Assembly (NCBI GenBank): GCA_948470475.1
Contig: OX419345.1
Location: forward strand, 17,403,739 to 17,467,738
Reading direction: 5' to 3'
DNA: 64,000 nucleotides
Origin: Galaxea fascicularis
Lineage: Eukaryota; Cnidaria; Anthozoa; Scleractinia; Euphylliidae
A model generated the notes under the pieces. It saw only the letters and a list, made by a program, of their open reading frames with translations. It was not told where the DNA came from and did no database searches. The stretch's first letter is position 1; each line of letters opens with the position of its first letter. Shown piece by piece: positions 1-9,689 of the stretch. The position numbers and the translations under genes were made by a program.

Positions 1-170
1 TATCGTAGGCCTATAGTGTTTAGTATGGATGGAGATTCAACCTATGAAGGTGACTTTGTTCTGGCAACATTGGTTGATCATGATGCATCTCTGCCATCAT
101 CTCAAACATCAGTTACTACAGCAGTCAGCACATCAACTAAAAGCGTCTCCAAAGACAAACAAGACAGGAG
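1..170 (+). CDS. RAD9: RAD9 exon: end of PCNA-like domain (5' end uncertain)
   Basis: Frame 1 reads ...RPIVFSMDGDSTYEGDFVLATLVDHD, matching the end of the RAD9 ring domain, then a Ser/Thr-rich linker. The donor is GAG|GTTAGA at 171, leaving two bases (phase 2). An AG at 7-8 could be the real acceptor, so the exon may start at 9 rather than before the window. Confidence 0.8.
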
Positions 171-3100
171 GTTAGAAGTGGTCTGTCAGCATAAAATTTG
201 AGATCTGTGAGAATCATGGCAAGCGTAACAATCACTATTCTGCAACCTCAAGAGTTTCACGTCCTTGGGAAAGAAAATTTGATTTCAAGACTGATTTTAT
301 GCTTTGAAAACACCATTTGTCATCATGTACAGTGAGATCACACTGGATCACACTAACAGTGTGATCAGGCTACCAGGCTACCAGCTACCAGGCTACCCTG
401 GATCACACTAACAATGTGATCCAGAGTAGCCTTTAAAGTGACAAATAATACAGGCTTTCTATAAGAGAAACAAACCCTTTTATAACCATTAGCATTTTAG
501 TTTCATAATATTTTTTACTCATTTAAATCAGTAAAATCTCAATTTGGTGAGTCAAAATCAGGGGTGGATCTAAACACTAGAAAATCTCATGGGTAGCAAC
601 CAGAAATGGAGGACCTCCCAAATCTTGGGTGATGAAAACTCCTGTTGCTGTGTAGAGGACTCCATCTTAGTTGCGACAGCATGCCGATGATAATGATAAT
701 GATGACAGTCATGATCACCACCACCAACACCATCGAAATCATCATCATCATCATCATCATGATTGGTACAACAATACAACTGTAAGCGTAGGAGAGCCAT
801 CATCACATGCCTACTCTACACATAGAACTCTTGGAATTTCCCATGCACTTTCTGTCTTTAACACTTTGAAGCTGACTTCAATTATAGTGTTCTGATAATG
901 CAAGAAACTACAGTCATGTTACTTTACACGTAGACCTGAAGCTATTCAGCAGACTAAAAGCTAGGGGCATCTTTTGATGTACAGTGTAGTATTGACGGTG
1001 TGCTCTTTTGCTTTTTCAATTTCTGTACGATACATGTAGCTCGTCAAAAAAAATTCCTCCACAACAATCAGTGACAGTGCAGCAAAAGACCAAATCCAGA
1101 GCCACAAACAAAGCCACAGCCTCAGAAAACTCCCAGAGACAAGATGATGCTGGCTATGAGCAGGATGATGCCATGTTCAACGATGACGATGATTTGGATG
1201 TGACAGAAATTGACCTGGCTTTACAGGGTGGGAGGACTCAATCAACGACAGAACAGAGCCAAGAAAACAGAAAAAAAGTGAGCAAGAACAGTTCTGCTAA
1301 GAACGGTCAAATTCCAACGAACCAAAGGTACTGTATGTTTTAGATTTTTTATTTAGCTTTGGTAGCAAGAGAAAGACAGAATAGACAGGAGGGGGAGCTG
1401 TAGGAGCTACAAATTTGCTGGTTTACAGTTTTCATTTAAATGATCACATTGTGCAGAAGTTAAATCGCTGTTGTCATGTTGGACATGCATTTTTGTAATG
1501 CACTGAGCCACAGAAAAATTATACATGTCCGTAGACACTTGCAAATTCCACTCACAAGCTCAACACTAGAAAGAACATTCTAATAATGTGGTAAAATTCC
1601 TCCTTCCCTCTCAAACCACAGTGTACATGTATGTGTTACAGTCTTTTCCCAAAAAGTAGCTTGTTCAAAACTTGATAATGATTCTTCCTGATGGTCAGAT
1701 TTTTCTTTGTGGTTTGATAGAAATATAGATGTCAATAAAAGTGAAGCAGTACTGGATGACTTTTTCAGTGACTCATTTCCCTACCGAGGTAAGATAATGA
1801 TCATTCCTTGTTCTCATATTTTGATTCTACCTAACAAAAGTAAGCATAGGAATGTGATGGTTTGACTTGAACCTACTTGCCTCGGCTGCTCATATTGTAT
1901 CTCAGGGCATATGGGAATGGTTAATAGACAATAACATAAGGTAGATGTTTCTTTATGGTAATGAAAGCCTTACTATCGAGCAAAACAAATCGTTATTTCA
2001 TCATGTGTAATCTTTCATTAAAGAATCTAGGCGATTCAACACAAGTACTGTGGTCCCATCTATCCTGTAGAAAAAAATCTAACATATTGATGTGGCATGA
2101 GCTCCCTAGATGAGCAGAGGTTCAATGTTCAATAAGTCATTAACCAATCATGTTTGGCCAACCTTTCAGTTAATGGATAATAAATTTAGTGACCTGAGAC
2201 CAATCTGTTGTTCCATTTGACACATCACTTTGTCTCTACACACAAATATAAATGGGTGTTCAGGGTTGTCACTAGGATTTTAAGTAGATGGATGAATGGG
2301 TTGAAGTAGATGGCTACAGATACATGTAATAATAAACACAGAGCTCACAAACGCAATTTTTTTGCATTTTTGGGCAAAAGTAGCCAGCACAAATTGGTCT
2401 GACAGACAGCGGTAATCCGCCGACTACCAGCTCCTAATGGCAACCCTGGGTGTTAAAGAGGCATTCAAAAGAAAGTAGTAACTTGTCCTATAAAAACCAG
2501 TGAGAGTGACTAAAGACAACTTCAGGGTTAATATTGCATTATTTTAGTGGAACCAAAGTGAATGCTGGAGCTGTTGGAGTATTAGTCAAGGCACAAAGTC
2601 TTTACCATCCTAACTTGTGAGGTTATCCTTCCATGCTAAAAATAAGTATAGGAAATCGCACGACCTCGAGTACAATTTGGGATTCAACAAGACTGAGGAT
2701 GGGCAGGGGGGAGAGGGGTATTGGAGAACATAATTATTTCTTTGGAAACGCTTTAAGATTGTCAGTAGAATACAACTCCATGGCAGACAAATGGACCTAC
2801 ATTGGCATAATTGTGGCTTCTTGTGTGGCAGATAAATGGAATTCATATAGGAAATCGCAGGACCTCAAGTACAATTCAGGATTAATAGGTACAAGTGATT
2901 TTGAAAGTTCTCAAAATTGCATGAGCCTTTAGGCGAGTGTAATTTGAGAACTTTCAAAATCACGAGTATCTATTAATCCCGAATTGTGCAAGAAGGTCGT
3001 GCGATTTTGTATTTATAGTACATTCAACAAAATTACAAAGTGCCGTTGTCGTGGAAACTTAATAGGTACTCCTACAGAGTCCTATTTGGGATTAATTTTA

Positions 3101-6100
3101 CTGCTCTCAACCAATCAGAATTGAGTTATTTTGTAGAGTGTACTATAATAATAGTAATGATAATGGTTTCTGTTATACACAGGGCTTGTGTGGTCCTGGG
3201 AATTGTGGGAAGTACTTGAATTTTAGTCTAGCTTATTTCCAGGACTGGAAAGTCCTCAAAGGACATCTTTGAAAATCCTGTAAATTCATAAACTCAAGTA
3301 ATTAACTTTTCTTGAAAAGACACTGGGGAGTAGCCAGATGGTAAAATCCGATAACTGATCAAAAAATACATTGTACTTTATGTGTACTTAATAAATTAGG
3401 TCCTGAAAACAAAACTTTGTGAGGGCTTGAAAAGTACTGAAAAAAGTTGTCTCTGCATAAGGGTATGAACCCTGTATGCAAAAACAAACTTGTTTGACTG
3501 ATTATTAATTTTCATGTTCTCTTCTTTAAAGAATTAATTTTTGTCTGTGATCCGTTGAGTTTCCTTTGGACTATGTCAAACTGTTTTTATCGATTTACTT
3601 GTTCAATAGATTTGTTCACCACTGGGAGAAAAGAGCTTTCTGTTATCCATGAGGCCAGTCAAGAGACTGCTAATACGTCCACGTATCCTTTGGACATTTT
3701 CACTTCAGTAAAAAATTAATGTCATTTATGTCTAATTGTGTTAATTGTGATACAGTTGCAATCCTCCTTCCAGCTGACAAGTAAGAAATAACCATTACAA
3801 GTACAGTGTAGCTACAAAAAATGTCCTCTGTGAGGGCAAACATCTTTTGTTTTCTCTTTCATGTGATGGTTCAACTTAAATTCTATTGCTTGTGTTGGTA
3901 CCTGGAGTCAGTTACTCTCAGCTAGTGAATTGTCTGGCTGGGCAGTTGCCAGGGAAGTAAAAAATATAAATGAAAGAAACTAAACAACATGAAGACTAGA
4001 TAATGCTGAAGAAAAACCTGACTAATGAATACAAGTATAATTATCTTGTGGACTTCCCTTAGCATCTTTCTTTGTACACAGTGAATAAGATCTGATTATT
4101 AATTCTCCTTTGTAGCTGCTCTGCATTTCCTTGTACATTAGCTAAGAGAATTTGGGGTTGTATCAAGATGACACCCTCTTGTTGATGAGTTTTTCTATTC
4201 TCATCACCTGCCTGCTGGACAATGTACTGATATTACTAAGGAGAATTTACATGCTAATCATTTCTGGGAGTTAAAGGGTTATAGACCACTAAATAGAGCT
4301 ACAGTACATGTAGTAATTTTCTTAAGTCTTTAACAAAATATCAATTTAAAGTTAAAGTTAAACAAATACTCTTAGAAATTCTGCAAGAAACAGATTATTA
4401 TATATTAAGGTTCCCCAAATACTTTCCAGTATCAAGCAAATAAAAACGTGATGAAATGTACTTAATTCATATTTTAATCTCCAGTTTGCCTTTAACCTCT
4501 CAATCGTATCTTTTAGTTTTAGTTGTAGTATGTGTATTACTGTAACTCTACAGATCAGCTTCTGTGTTGTTTTGCAATTCTTTAATTTATTAACTTAATC
4601 AAACAATCTGTTCCTGCCTTGAATAGCATTTCATGCTAATTTTTTGTATTACTTTAAGTGTGTTTTTAATAATGATGTTGTTGTTTTTGTCATACACCGT
4701 GCAAAGGATGGCAGCTCACAGTGTCTGTACTAGAGAGCACCATCTGTGTCTTTGTTATATTTCTTTACTTATGATCAGTCGTGGCAGTGCAAAGCCGATA
4801 CAGACCCCACCCAGCTCAGTCACAGGTACATGTGTAACAAACCCTTTTACTATTTATGGGGAATGGCACTGTCAACTTTTGATTCATATATTGATACAGT
4901 GCTGGAGATAATTTTTCTTCCATAACAGGACATTCATTATCGTTTCAAATCTTTCTTTTGGTCGGACATTTTTCCAAATTGTAGCGTAATTCAATACGGA
5001 ATTTTGAAAACTGTATTTGAATTAATTTTGTTTTGACATTATGTTCGGACATCATGTCTGATCATAATGTGATAATGGTCGGAGATTTCCAAAATTTGGT
5101 CGGACAATGTCCGATGACCAGCTGGTGTTTCCAGCGTGGCATGATGGCTTGTGAGTGAGTGTTGTTGTCAGTCCGCTTTGATCACACGTCTTTGTGGCTG
5201 TTCATTGTTACTGTGTAACAATATGTAACAATATATAACAATATTTTAGTATAGAAAACTGTCAGTTGTCTTTAATCAGTGCCTTGTTCTTATTTTTCCA
5301 TAGAAGTATCATTTCTAAGGAACATGGATATGGTAAAGAACTTGGCTTTTCTTTTAATGTTTCAGTTAAGCACGGAATCTCTATATTATTTAACGAAGTC
5401 CACACTGATAACTATTTTAACAACTGAAGTAGCTTCCCTATATAAATAATTATTTGATTTGATTTATTTGAGTACAGTTTGTACTCTTCTTCTTTTCTTA
5501 GTTTTCTTAACGAACGTTTATGAAAGTACGACATTTTTAACGTTGGGGTGGGAGGCCGATTGTCTTTCATCTGAATGAGGTCTTTCGAGGTCACGGTTCC
5601 ACATAGAAAGCGTTCCTCATTACTAAACACTATTTTCGGCTTCCGAACAAAAATCACTGGGACAGGTAATCACGGTCAATCACAAATTTAACCTTTGTAT
5701 TGAACGGGCTAAAGTAGAGAGCGTCTTAGAGTAATTTTTCAATTGAGTGTCGAACGCAGTTCTCGTTTGGTTTGGGGTTCAGTTGGCTCTGTGTTACTAC
5801 GCCGTATCATTGATTCGCAAAACTTGCGCCACACTTTTTTAACCAATGACGAGCACTAAGCCAAAATCAATCTCTAGTTACTCCGTTGAATTTTCCCGCG
5901 CTTGACAGCAATTCTTCGAATTCTGATTGGTGCACTGTGCTGTTTAGGCTGTTATGATGTGTTTTTGGTTTACGCCATTCAGCTGAAAAAACCTCTCTGT
6001 GATTAACGTAATGTCTGTGAATATTAGGTATTCTTAATAGTACCTTGGTGAGTATGAATATATGAAAAACATATATTTGAACTTGGATTAAATAATGACG

Positions 6101-7453
6101 TGACCAGCGCAGTTATTAACACTATTTCACCAGTAGTGAAAGTGAAGCCTGAAATGTGTTCATTCTTGTGACGCATGACCTTTGCGATACCGGTGCAATG
6201 CTTGTACCTTATGGTTTGGTGCCTTATCGCACGTGTAATCTTATTTCGCAACTCTTTTCTCCTCTTTAATTTTTGGTGCGTTTTACAGCCCTCGTTAGGA
6301 AACAGCAGTTGTATTAGTCCTGAAGTTACACCACTAAAGCAAAGAGAAGGAAAGAAGAGCAGAAAACATGAAACTGACCCTGACGAGAGCTTCATGAATG
6401 TAGAGGTTGATGATGACTATGAATGCATCCCAGGCACTCCACCCCACAAAAAGGTAACTAGAACCTCTGTCTTTAGAGCGTATGCCAACTACGCTCTTCC
6501 ATTTGTCAGTGCGTGTGTCCTCTGATCACGCACGGATGACGTCAGAACATGGTAAGAAGAAAGAAGTACGTTGCACGTCGAAGGCGAGTAGCGTGACTTG
6601 ATTCTCTCACTGAGAAATAGAATCTGTTTGTTATATACATTGTTTGTTTGACACTGAGGTGATATATTGTTTTAGCATATACTAAAACAGTGAGATAATA
6701 GCAGGGCTGTCACTAATTTTTGAAGTAGCCGGGGATTCAAGTTGCTGTGGTGAAGTCAACATGCTGGTTTTATATCAAAGTAGCCGGAGATGTACCTCAA
6801 AATACGAGGGGAAATCCCCGGCCCCTGGCCCTTAATGGAAGCCTTGTAATAGAGCTCAAAAAGGACGATTTTGGACGTATTTATCCTTGTCCAGGTGAAT
6901 AGCACGTGTTATCCCGAGACTGAGTAGTCAATCAGAGCGCGCGAAAACCGCTATCTACTGACTAAAAGGAAATAACTAACAACTTTTAAGAGATTTTCAG
7001 CCTTCTGCGATGACCACTTGCGTGATTCAGCTGTAAAGAGTTTTATACCGGGCATAGCATAAAACACCTCTGTATATGTTTGCGTGTGTTGTGACATCTA
7101 CTAATCTTTCGTTCGTTTGATTCCTTACAGTTTAAATCTATGTTCTTCAGCGCTTCAGAAAATCGGGTAAGTCTTGGAGATGTCATTTTCTGACCAGTTA
7201 GCCTCGTAGCCATTCTTTGAGTCACGAGAATGTGACTGTGACTGTGACTGTGACTGTGACTGTGACTGTGACTGTGACTGTGACTGTGACTGTGACTGTG
7301 TCGGGTACAACAAAGCTCCATCGTTGCTATGTAGTAGTACTTTCTTACATTAAAGTGTAGCAGGTTTTAGCTTTGACTTAATCACCTGCGCTTTTCTTCC
7401 TTTAGGGTGCGTCTCAGGACGTTGTCCTGGCAGCCGATAGTGACGAGGACTAA
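1..7453 (+). CDS. RAD9: RAD9 checkpoint clamp subunit, 3' eight exons (partial gene)
   Basis: This is the C-terminal part of RAD9, the subunit of the RAD9-HUS1-RAD1 (9-1-1) clamp that is loaded at damaged DNA and activates ATR through TopBP1. The first exon ends the PCNA-like ring domain; its VLATL-containing segment matches the last strand of RAD9. The tail then has a Ser/Thr/Gln-rich linker. Next comes an acidic stretch (FNDDDDLDVTEIDL) in the position of the RPA70N-binding checkpoint-recruitment region of human RAD9. Several Thr-Pro sites follow, then IPGTPPHKKFKSMFF, and a terminal VLAADSDED that corresponds to the CK2-phosphorylated TopBP1-binding end of human RAD9A. Exons 1-170, 1040-1327, 1721-1788, 3610-3682, 4779-4825, 6299-6453, 7131-7166 and 7406-7453 have GT/AG borders and matching phases, giving 294 residues plus stop without a frame break. 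Assignment to the RAD9A or RAD9B class was not attempted. The 5' exons lie outside the window. Confidence 0.87.
331..431. repeat. Short inverted/direct repeat cluster in RAD9 intron
   Basis: 'ggatcacactaaca.tgtgat' occurs twice and is itself a small hairpin. Between the copies lie several 'caggctac' repeats. It lies in the intron at 171-1039. Confidence 0.5.
735..762. repeat. (CAT)n microsatellite
   Basis: This is an imperfect CAT/ATC trinucleotide run in the RAD9 intron, preceded by related GATAAT/CACCAC units from about 690. The His-rich and Asp-rich reading frames it creates on both strands are composition artefacts. Confidence 0.85.
1040..1327 (+). CDS. RAD9: RAD9 exon: linker and acidic RPA-binding-like segment
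   Basis: The acceptor is ACATGTAG|C and the donor is AAAG|GTACTG. The first base completes the Ser codon left by the previous exon. The exon encodes a Lys/Gln/Thr-rich linker, then DDAMFNDDDDLDVTEIDLAL. By position and charge this corresponds to the acidic checkpoint-recruitment region of vertebrate RAD9; that function is inferred. Confidence 0.8.
1721..1788 (+). CDS. RAD9: RAD9 exon (tail)
   Basis: The acceptor is TTTGATAG|A and the donor is CGAG|GTAAGA. It completes an Arg codon from the previous exon, encodes NIDVNKSEAVLDDFFSDSFP-YR, and leaves one base. The spliced phase is consistent on both sides. Confidence 0.75.
2845..3150. mobile_element. Foldback MITE in RAD9 intron
   Basis: Two ~80-bp arms (about 2845-2926 and 2932-3015) are inverted copies, both holding 'gattttgaaagttctcaaa' or its complement and the 'ggattaata' block. 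They are followed by a second inverted pair, TAGTACATTCAACAAAAT at 3017 and its diverged complement near 3130-3148. A related half-copy of the arm lies at about 2643-2690. It has no coding capacity. Confidence 0.65.
3610..3682 (+). CDS. RAD9: RAD9 exon (tail)
   Basis: The acceptor is GTTCAATAG|AT, giving Asp with the preceding base, then LFTTGRKELSVIHEASQETA. Two donors keep the same phase: GTATCC after 3682 (chosen) and GTCCAC after 3676. The 3' edge is therefore uncertain by six bases. Confidence 0.65.
4779..4825 (+). CDS. RAD9: RAD9 exon (tail, TP site)
   Basis: The acceptor is ATGATCAG|T and the donor is ACAG|GTACAT. It encodes RGSAKPIQTPPSSVT with a Thr-Pro site typical of the phosphorylated RAD9 tail. 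Phases match both neighbours. The reading frame upstream of 4779 is intron read-through. Confidence 0.7.
6299..6453 (+). CDS. RAD9: RAD9 exon: Lys-rich tail and IPGTPPHKK motif
   Basis: Two acceptors are possible. The AG at 6287-6288 would put the preceding phase into a stop codon. The AG at 6297-6298 keeps the frame, so 6299 was chosen. The exon encodes NSSCISPEVTPLKQREGKKS, an acidic VEVDDDYE segment and IPGTPPHKK, which matches the conserved PGTPP.KK motif before the end of RAD9. The donor is AAG|GTAACT, phase 0. Confidence 0.82.
7131..7166 (+). CDS. RAD9: RAD9 microexon FKSMFFSASENR
   Basis: This is a 36-nt in-frame exon between TTCCTTACAG and GTAAGT. It encodes FKSMFFSASENR, the equivalent of the FRSLFFGS segment directly after PGTPPPKK in human RAD9A. 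The joined KKFKSMFF has a PIP-box-like aromatic pair. Confidence 0.82.
7231..7300. repeat. (TGTGAC)n hexanucleotide microsatellite
   Basis: These are 11.7 perfect copies of TGTGAC in the last RAD9 intron (7167-7405), 65 bp after the FKSMFF microexon. Confidence 0.95.
7406..7453 (+). CDS. RAD9: RAD9 terminal exon with CK2/TopBP1-type tail
   Basis: The acceptor is CTTCCTTTAG|G, and the exon encodes GASQDVVLAADSDED then TAA. The Ser followed by acidic residues matches the CK2 site whose phosphorylation lets human RAD9 bind the TopBP1 BRCT domains. That role here is inferred from conservation. Confidence 0.82.
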   Translation, partial: GASQDVVLAADSDED

Positions 7454-7455
7454 CC

Positions 7456-7461
7456 AATAAA
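7456..7461 (+). terminator. Candidate poly(A) signal of RAD9
   Basis: AATAAA begins three bases after the RAD9 stop codon. If it is used, the 3' UTR would be only about 20-35 nt. Other signals further downstream cannot be excluded. Confidence 0.4.
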
Positions 7462-8050
7462 GGAGTGCTCTGGTTTCCCTCAAGTGTCACGCCGTCCACA
7501 GACCAAAAGTGGCAGTAAGTGTAACGCATTGTGAAGGTGGCAGAGATTGAAGAACGCCTCCCAAAACAGCAAAACTGGTGGCCGTATAGTGTACTGATAC
7601 GAAGCATCTTTTAACTCATCTTTTGTTGACCTAGCCATTGCAAAATTACATTGACGTTTACAGTCTTACGCTAGCGTTTGAGCTTTGCATTATACGTTGC
7701 TGGTGTTGCCAAGTCACCTTTTTAAGCAACCTGAACAGTACGTTGGTTACGGGGGCTGTATCTGGGCTACTCAAGCAGAGATAATTATAGGGTGTTTGCA
7801 AGTTACACCATTAACGAACTACAGTGAACAGTTTATTGCTACGTGGTTATTCTGTGATTTTGATTTAAATATCAAGATCGTCACCGTTTTTTGAAATATA
7901 TGGCATCTTCGGCGCCTGGTTCTGCGATATCTTTTTTAAAGACATGTTTACATGGCAAGTATGTAAACACACTTGAAACTGATTTGTATAGGTAATCCCA
8001 TGGGGCCGAGCGAGGGCAATTTCGGCAACTTCTGAAAACACGAGGAAACA

Positions 8051-8363
8051 TGCGATTACTTGTTTATCACTAAAAGGGCAAAATTAATTCGTGCATGCGG
8101 TTCATTTCTCATTGGAAGCCCGCTTAATGCGAATACAAATTTCAATCAAATCTAACCAACCAATCGATTCAATGAGATTTAACCAAAGTTTTGGCCAAAA
8201 GAAACAAATTTCGTTTCAAACGAATCACGTTGGCCCTTGTAAAGTTTGTTTGAACTGATTTACAAAAACATAGTAATCGGCGCTCTTGATTACTAAAAAT
8301 GCCCTCTGTCTCAACCAATCAGCGTTCAGTAATTTTGCCCTTTAGTGATAATGCTTGTAATCA
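8051..8363. mobile_element. Non-autonomous TIR element (MITE)
   Basis: The left end (8051-8085, 'tttatcactaaaagggcaaa') and right end (8330-8363, 'ttttgccctttagtgataa') are inverted repeats of about 34 bp with few mismatches. The interior has no coding potential. The boundary is approximate and no clear target duplication was seen. The stretch 7454-8050 shows nothing recognisable. Confidence 0.5.
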
Positions 8364-8710
8364 GCCGTGTAGGTGATAATCATTCTTGTCCACAGTTCCA
8401 ACTGTAGGTTCGCATAATCATTCTAGCGAGACTTCCCAGCTTCAAATGATATACTCGTTTTCCTCCTTTCAGTGGGAGGCTGGTATCTTAGACAGGTCAC
8501 TATTCGCACCCGAGGGAAAGAGACTGCATGGTGTGAAGAGGTCAACTTGCGTGACGCCTCACCGAAAATATATCCAACCCTTCCGTAATCCAGAGTGAAA
8601 TATTCCCCAGTAATGATCACAGTTTAATATTGAATATTGATAAGTTTTAGAGTTTAAAGCAAATGAATGTCATCAAAGTTTTCCAGCATATACGAATGCG
8701 TGATCGCGCG

Positions 8711-9661
8711 TCATAGACAGCACGTAAACAGAATGGCGAATACATGTATAGTGATCACGCCAGAGCTCAAGATTATCATAAAGTACAGATGCCTTGAGAA
8801 AAACGCCTTCAGTCGCAAACAACCTTCGGTGTGAATGAACACCTGCGCAGGTTTCCCAGGCATATCCAAATCATCACCACAACGTGGGTCATCTGTGGTG
8901 TTGGCCAGACAACACGATCTCGGCACGTTGTTCACCCAGTAGTGCACACTTTTATTTTGGCGCTTTTGCATTCCACTCCGAATTGGCCGTTCCGAAATTC
9001 AAAAGGGAACTGGGGAGGGTTTCCCCATGGTTTTGGGGGACGCAGCCTCAAAATTAGAGATGTTTGTATGGATTTTGAGCTATGTTTCAAGGTCCATAAC
9101 TTGGTCTCTGTTCAACCTAAAAGAATCAAACTTGGTCAAACGACCAATCTCAGTCTTATCTTTCATGTGATGGTGTCAATTTATCGATTACTTCAAAATT
9201 TGAAACTCGCCCCAGTTCCCTTTTGAAATTTGGAACGGCCAATTAAACCAGTCCTTCTAGCTACCAGAGCCGCAACACTCGTACTTACGCTGCACTTTGT
9301 TTATGAACTCCTGAATATCTTTGTCCTCAAGAAATCCTTCAGGAATTTTCCGACGCTAAAGTGCGCGACGCTGTATAAACACAAACCCAGAGCTACTGCA
9401 GCAATCAACAGCGAGGTCAGCAGGAAGGAAAACAGCTTCAGAGTGAAGTAGTTTTCTCTGATGGCACCGTATCATCCCAAAAAGCCAAGCAGCCCAATCA
9501 CGCTTCCCACTCCTATAAGGATAGAAGCGGCTGAAGTGTGATGTTCTTGTAGTCGCCATAAAGCAACTCGCCGAGACCTCCCATGACCACCAGAGCGACA
9601 CCGGTCAGCACATGAAGAAAATGACATTGAAGAAGAACATTAGAAACTTGACCCAGAGCAT
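8711..9661 (-). pseudogene. Intronless tetraspanin pseudogene, interrupted by a MITE
   Basis: Reading from an ATG at 9661, the conceptual product shows tetraspanin order. There is an N-terminal VKFLMFFFNVIFF helix, then LTGVALVVMGGLGELLYGDY. A second helix region (ILIGVGSVIGLLGFLG) leads to the polar AIREN motif. A third helix is followed by the large extracellular loop with KYECCG, DWFNSEW, VPRSCC, a lone Cys and IHTEGC. A fourth helix ends in FTCCL. At least three frameshifts are needed in 9289-9661 and one more in the loop. In-frame stops include TAG after CCGSGS and TGA at two conserved Cys sites. No introns separate segments that family genes normally split (family knowledge), which suggests a processed copy, although no poly(A) tract is seen. 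Clearly non-functional. Confidence 0.8.
8985..9240. mobile_element. 256-bp MITE with AATT target duplication
   Basis: The terminal inverted repeats begin GGCCGTTCC on both sides and extend about 33 bp (AAAGGGAACTGGGG is shared). They are flanked by AATT at 8981-8984 and 9241-9244. Removing the element plus one AATT restores the tetraspanin codons D-W-F-N-S-E-W in frame, which fixes the boundaries and the 4-bp duplication. It has no coding capacity. Confidence 0.85.
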
Positions 9662-9689
9662 CGTGCCGACCACTTTATTCCTTATTGTT

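Noticed and set aside
570..895. His-rich and Asp-rich frames on both strands
   Set aside because: Both translate the (CAT)n microsatellite inside a RAD9 intron.
6175..6298. Extension of the RAD9 exon upstream to the acceptor at 6288
   Set aside because: With the incoming phase it would hit TAG within ten codons; the acceptor at 6298 keeps the frame.
7043..7321. (SH)n-containing - strand frame
   Set aside because: It is a translation of the (TGTGAC)n microsatellite.
9281..9289. Splice donor GTAAGT in the tetraspanin copy
   Set aside because: Coding sequence continues through it as Q-R-K-Y-E-C-C-G, so it is a chance match in an intronless copy.
8711..9661. UGA recoding (as Cys or selenocysteine) in the tetraspanin
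   Set aside because: Several frameshifts and a TAG are also present, so ordinary pseudogene decay explains the TGA codons.
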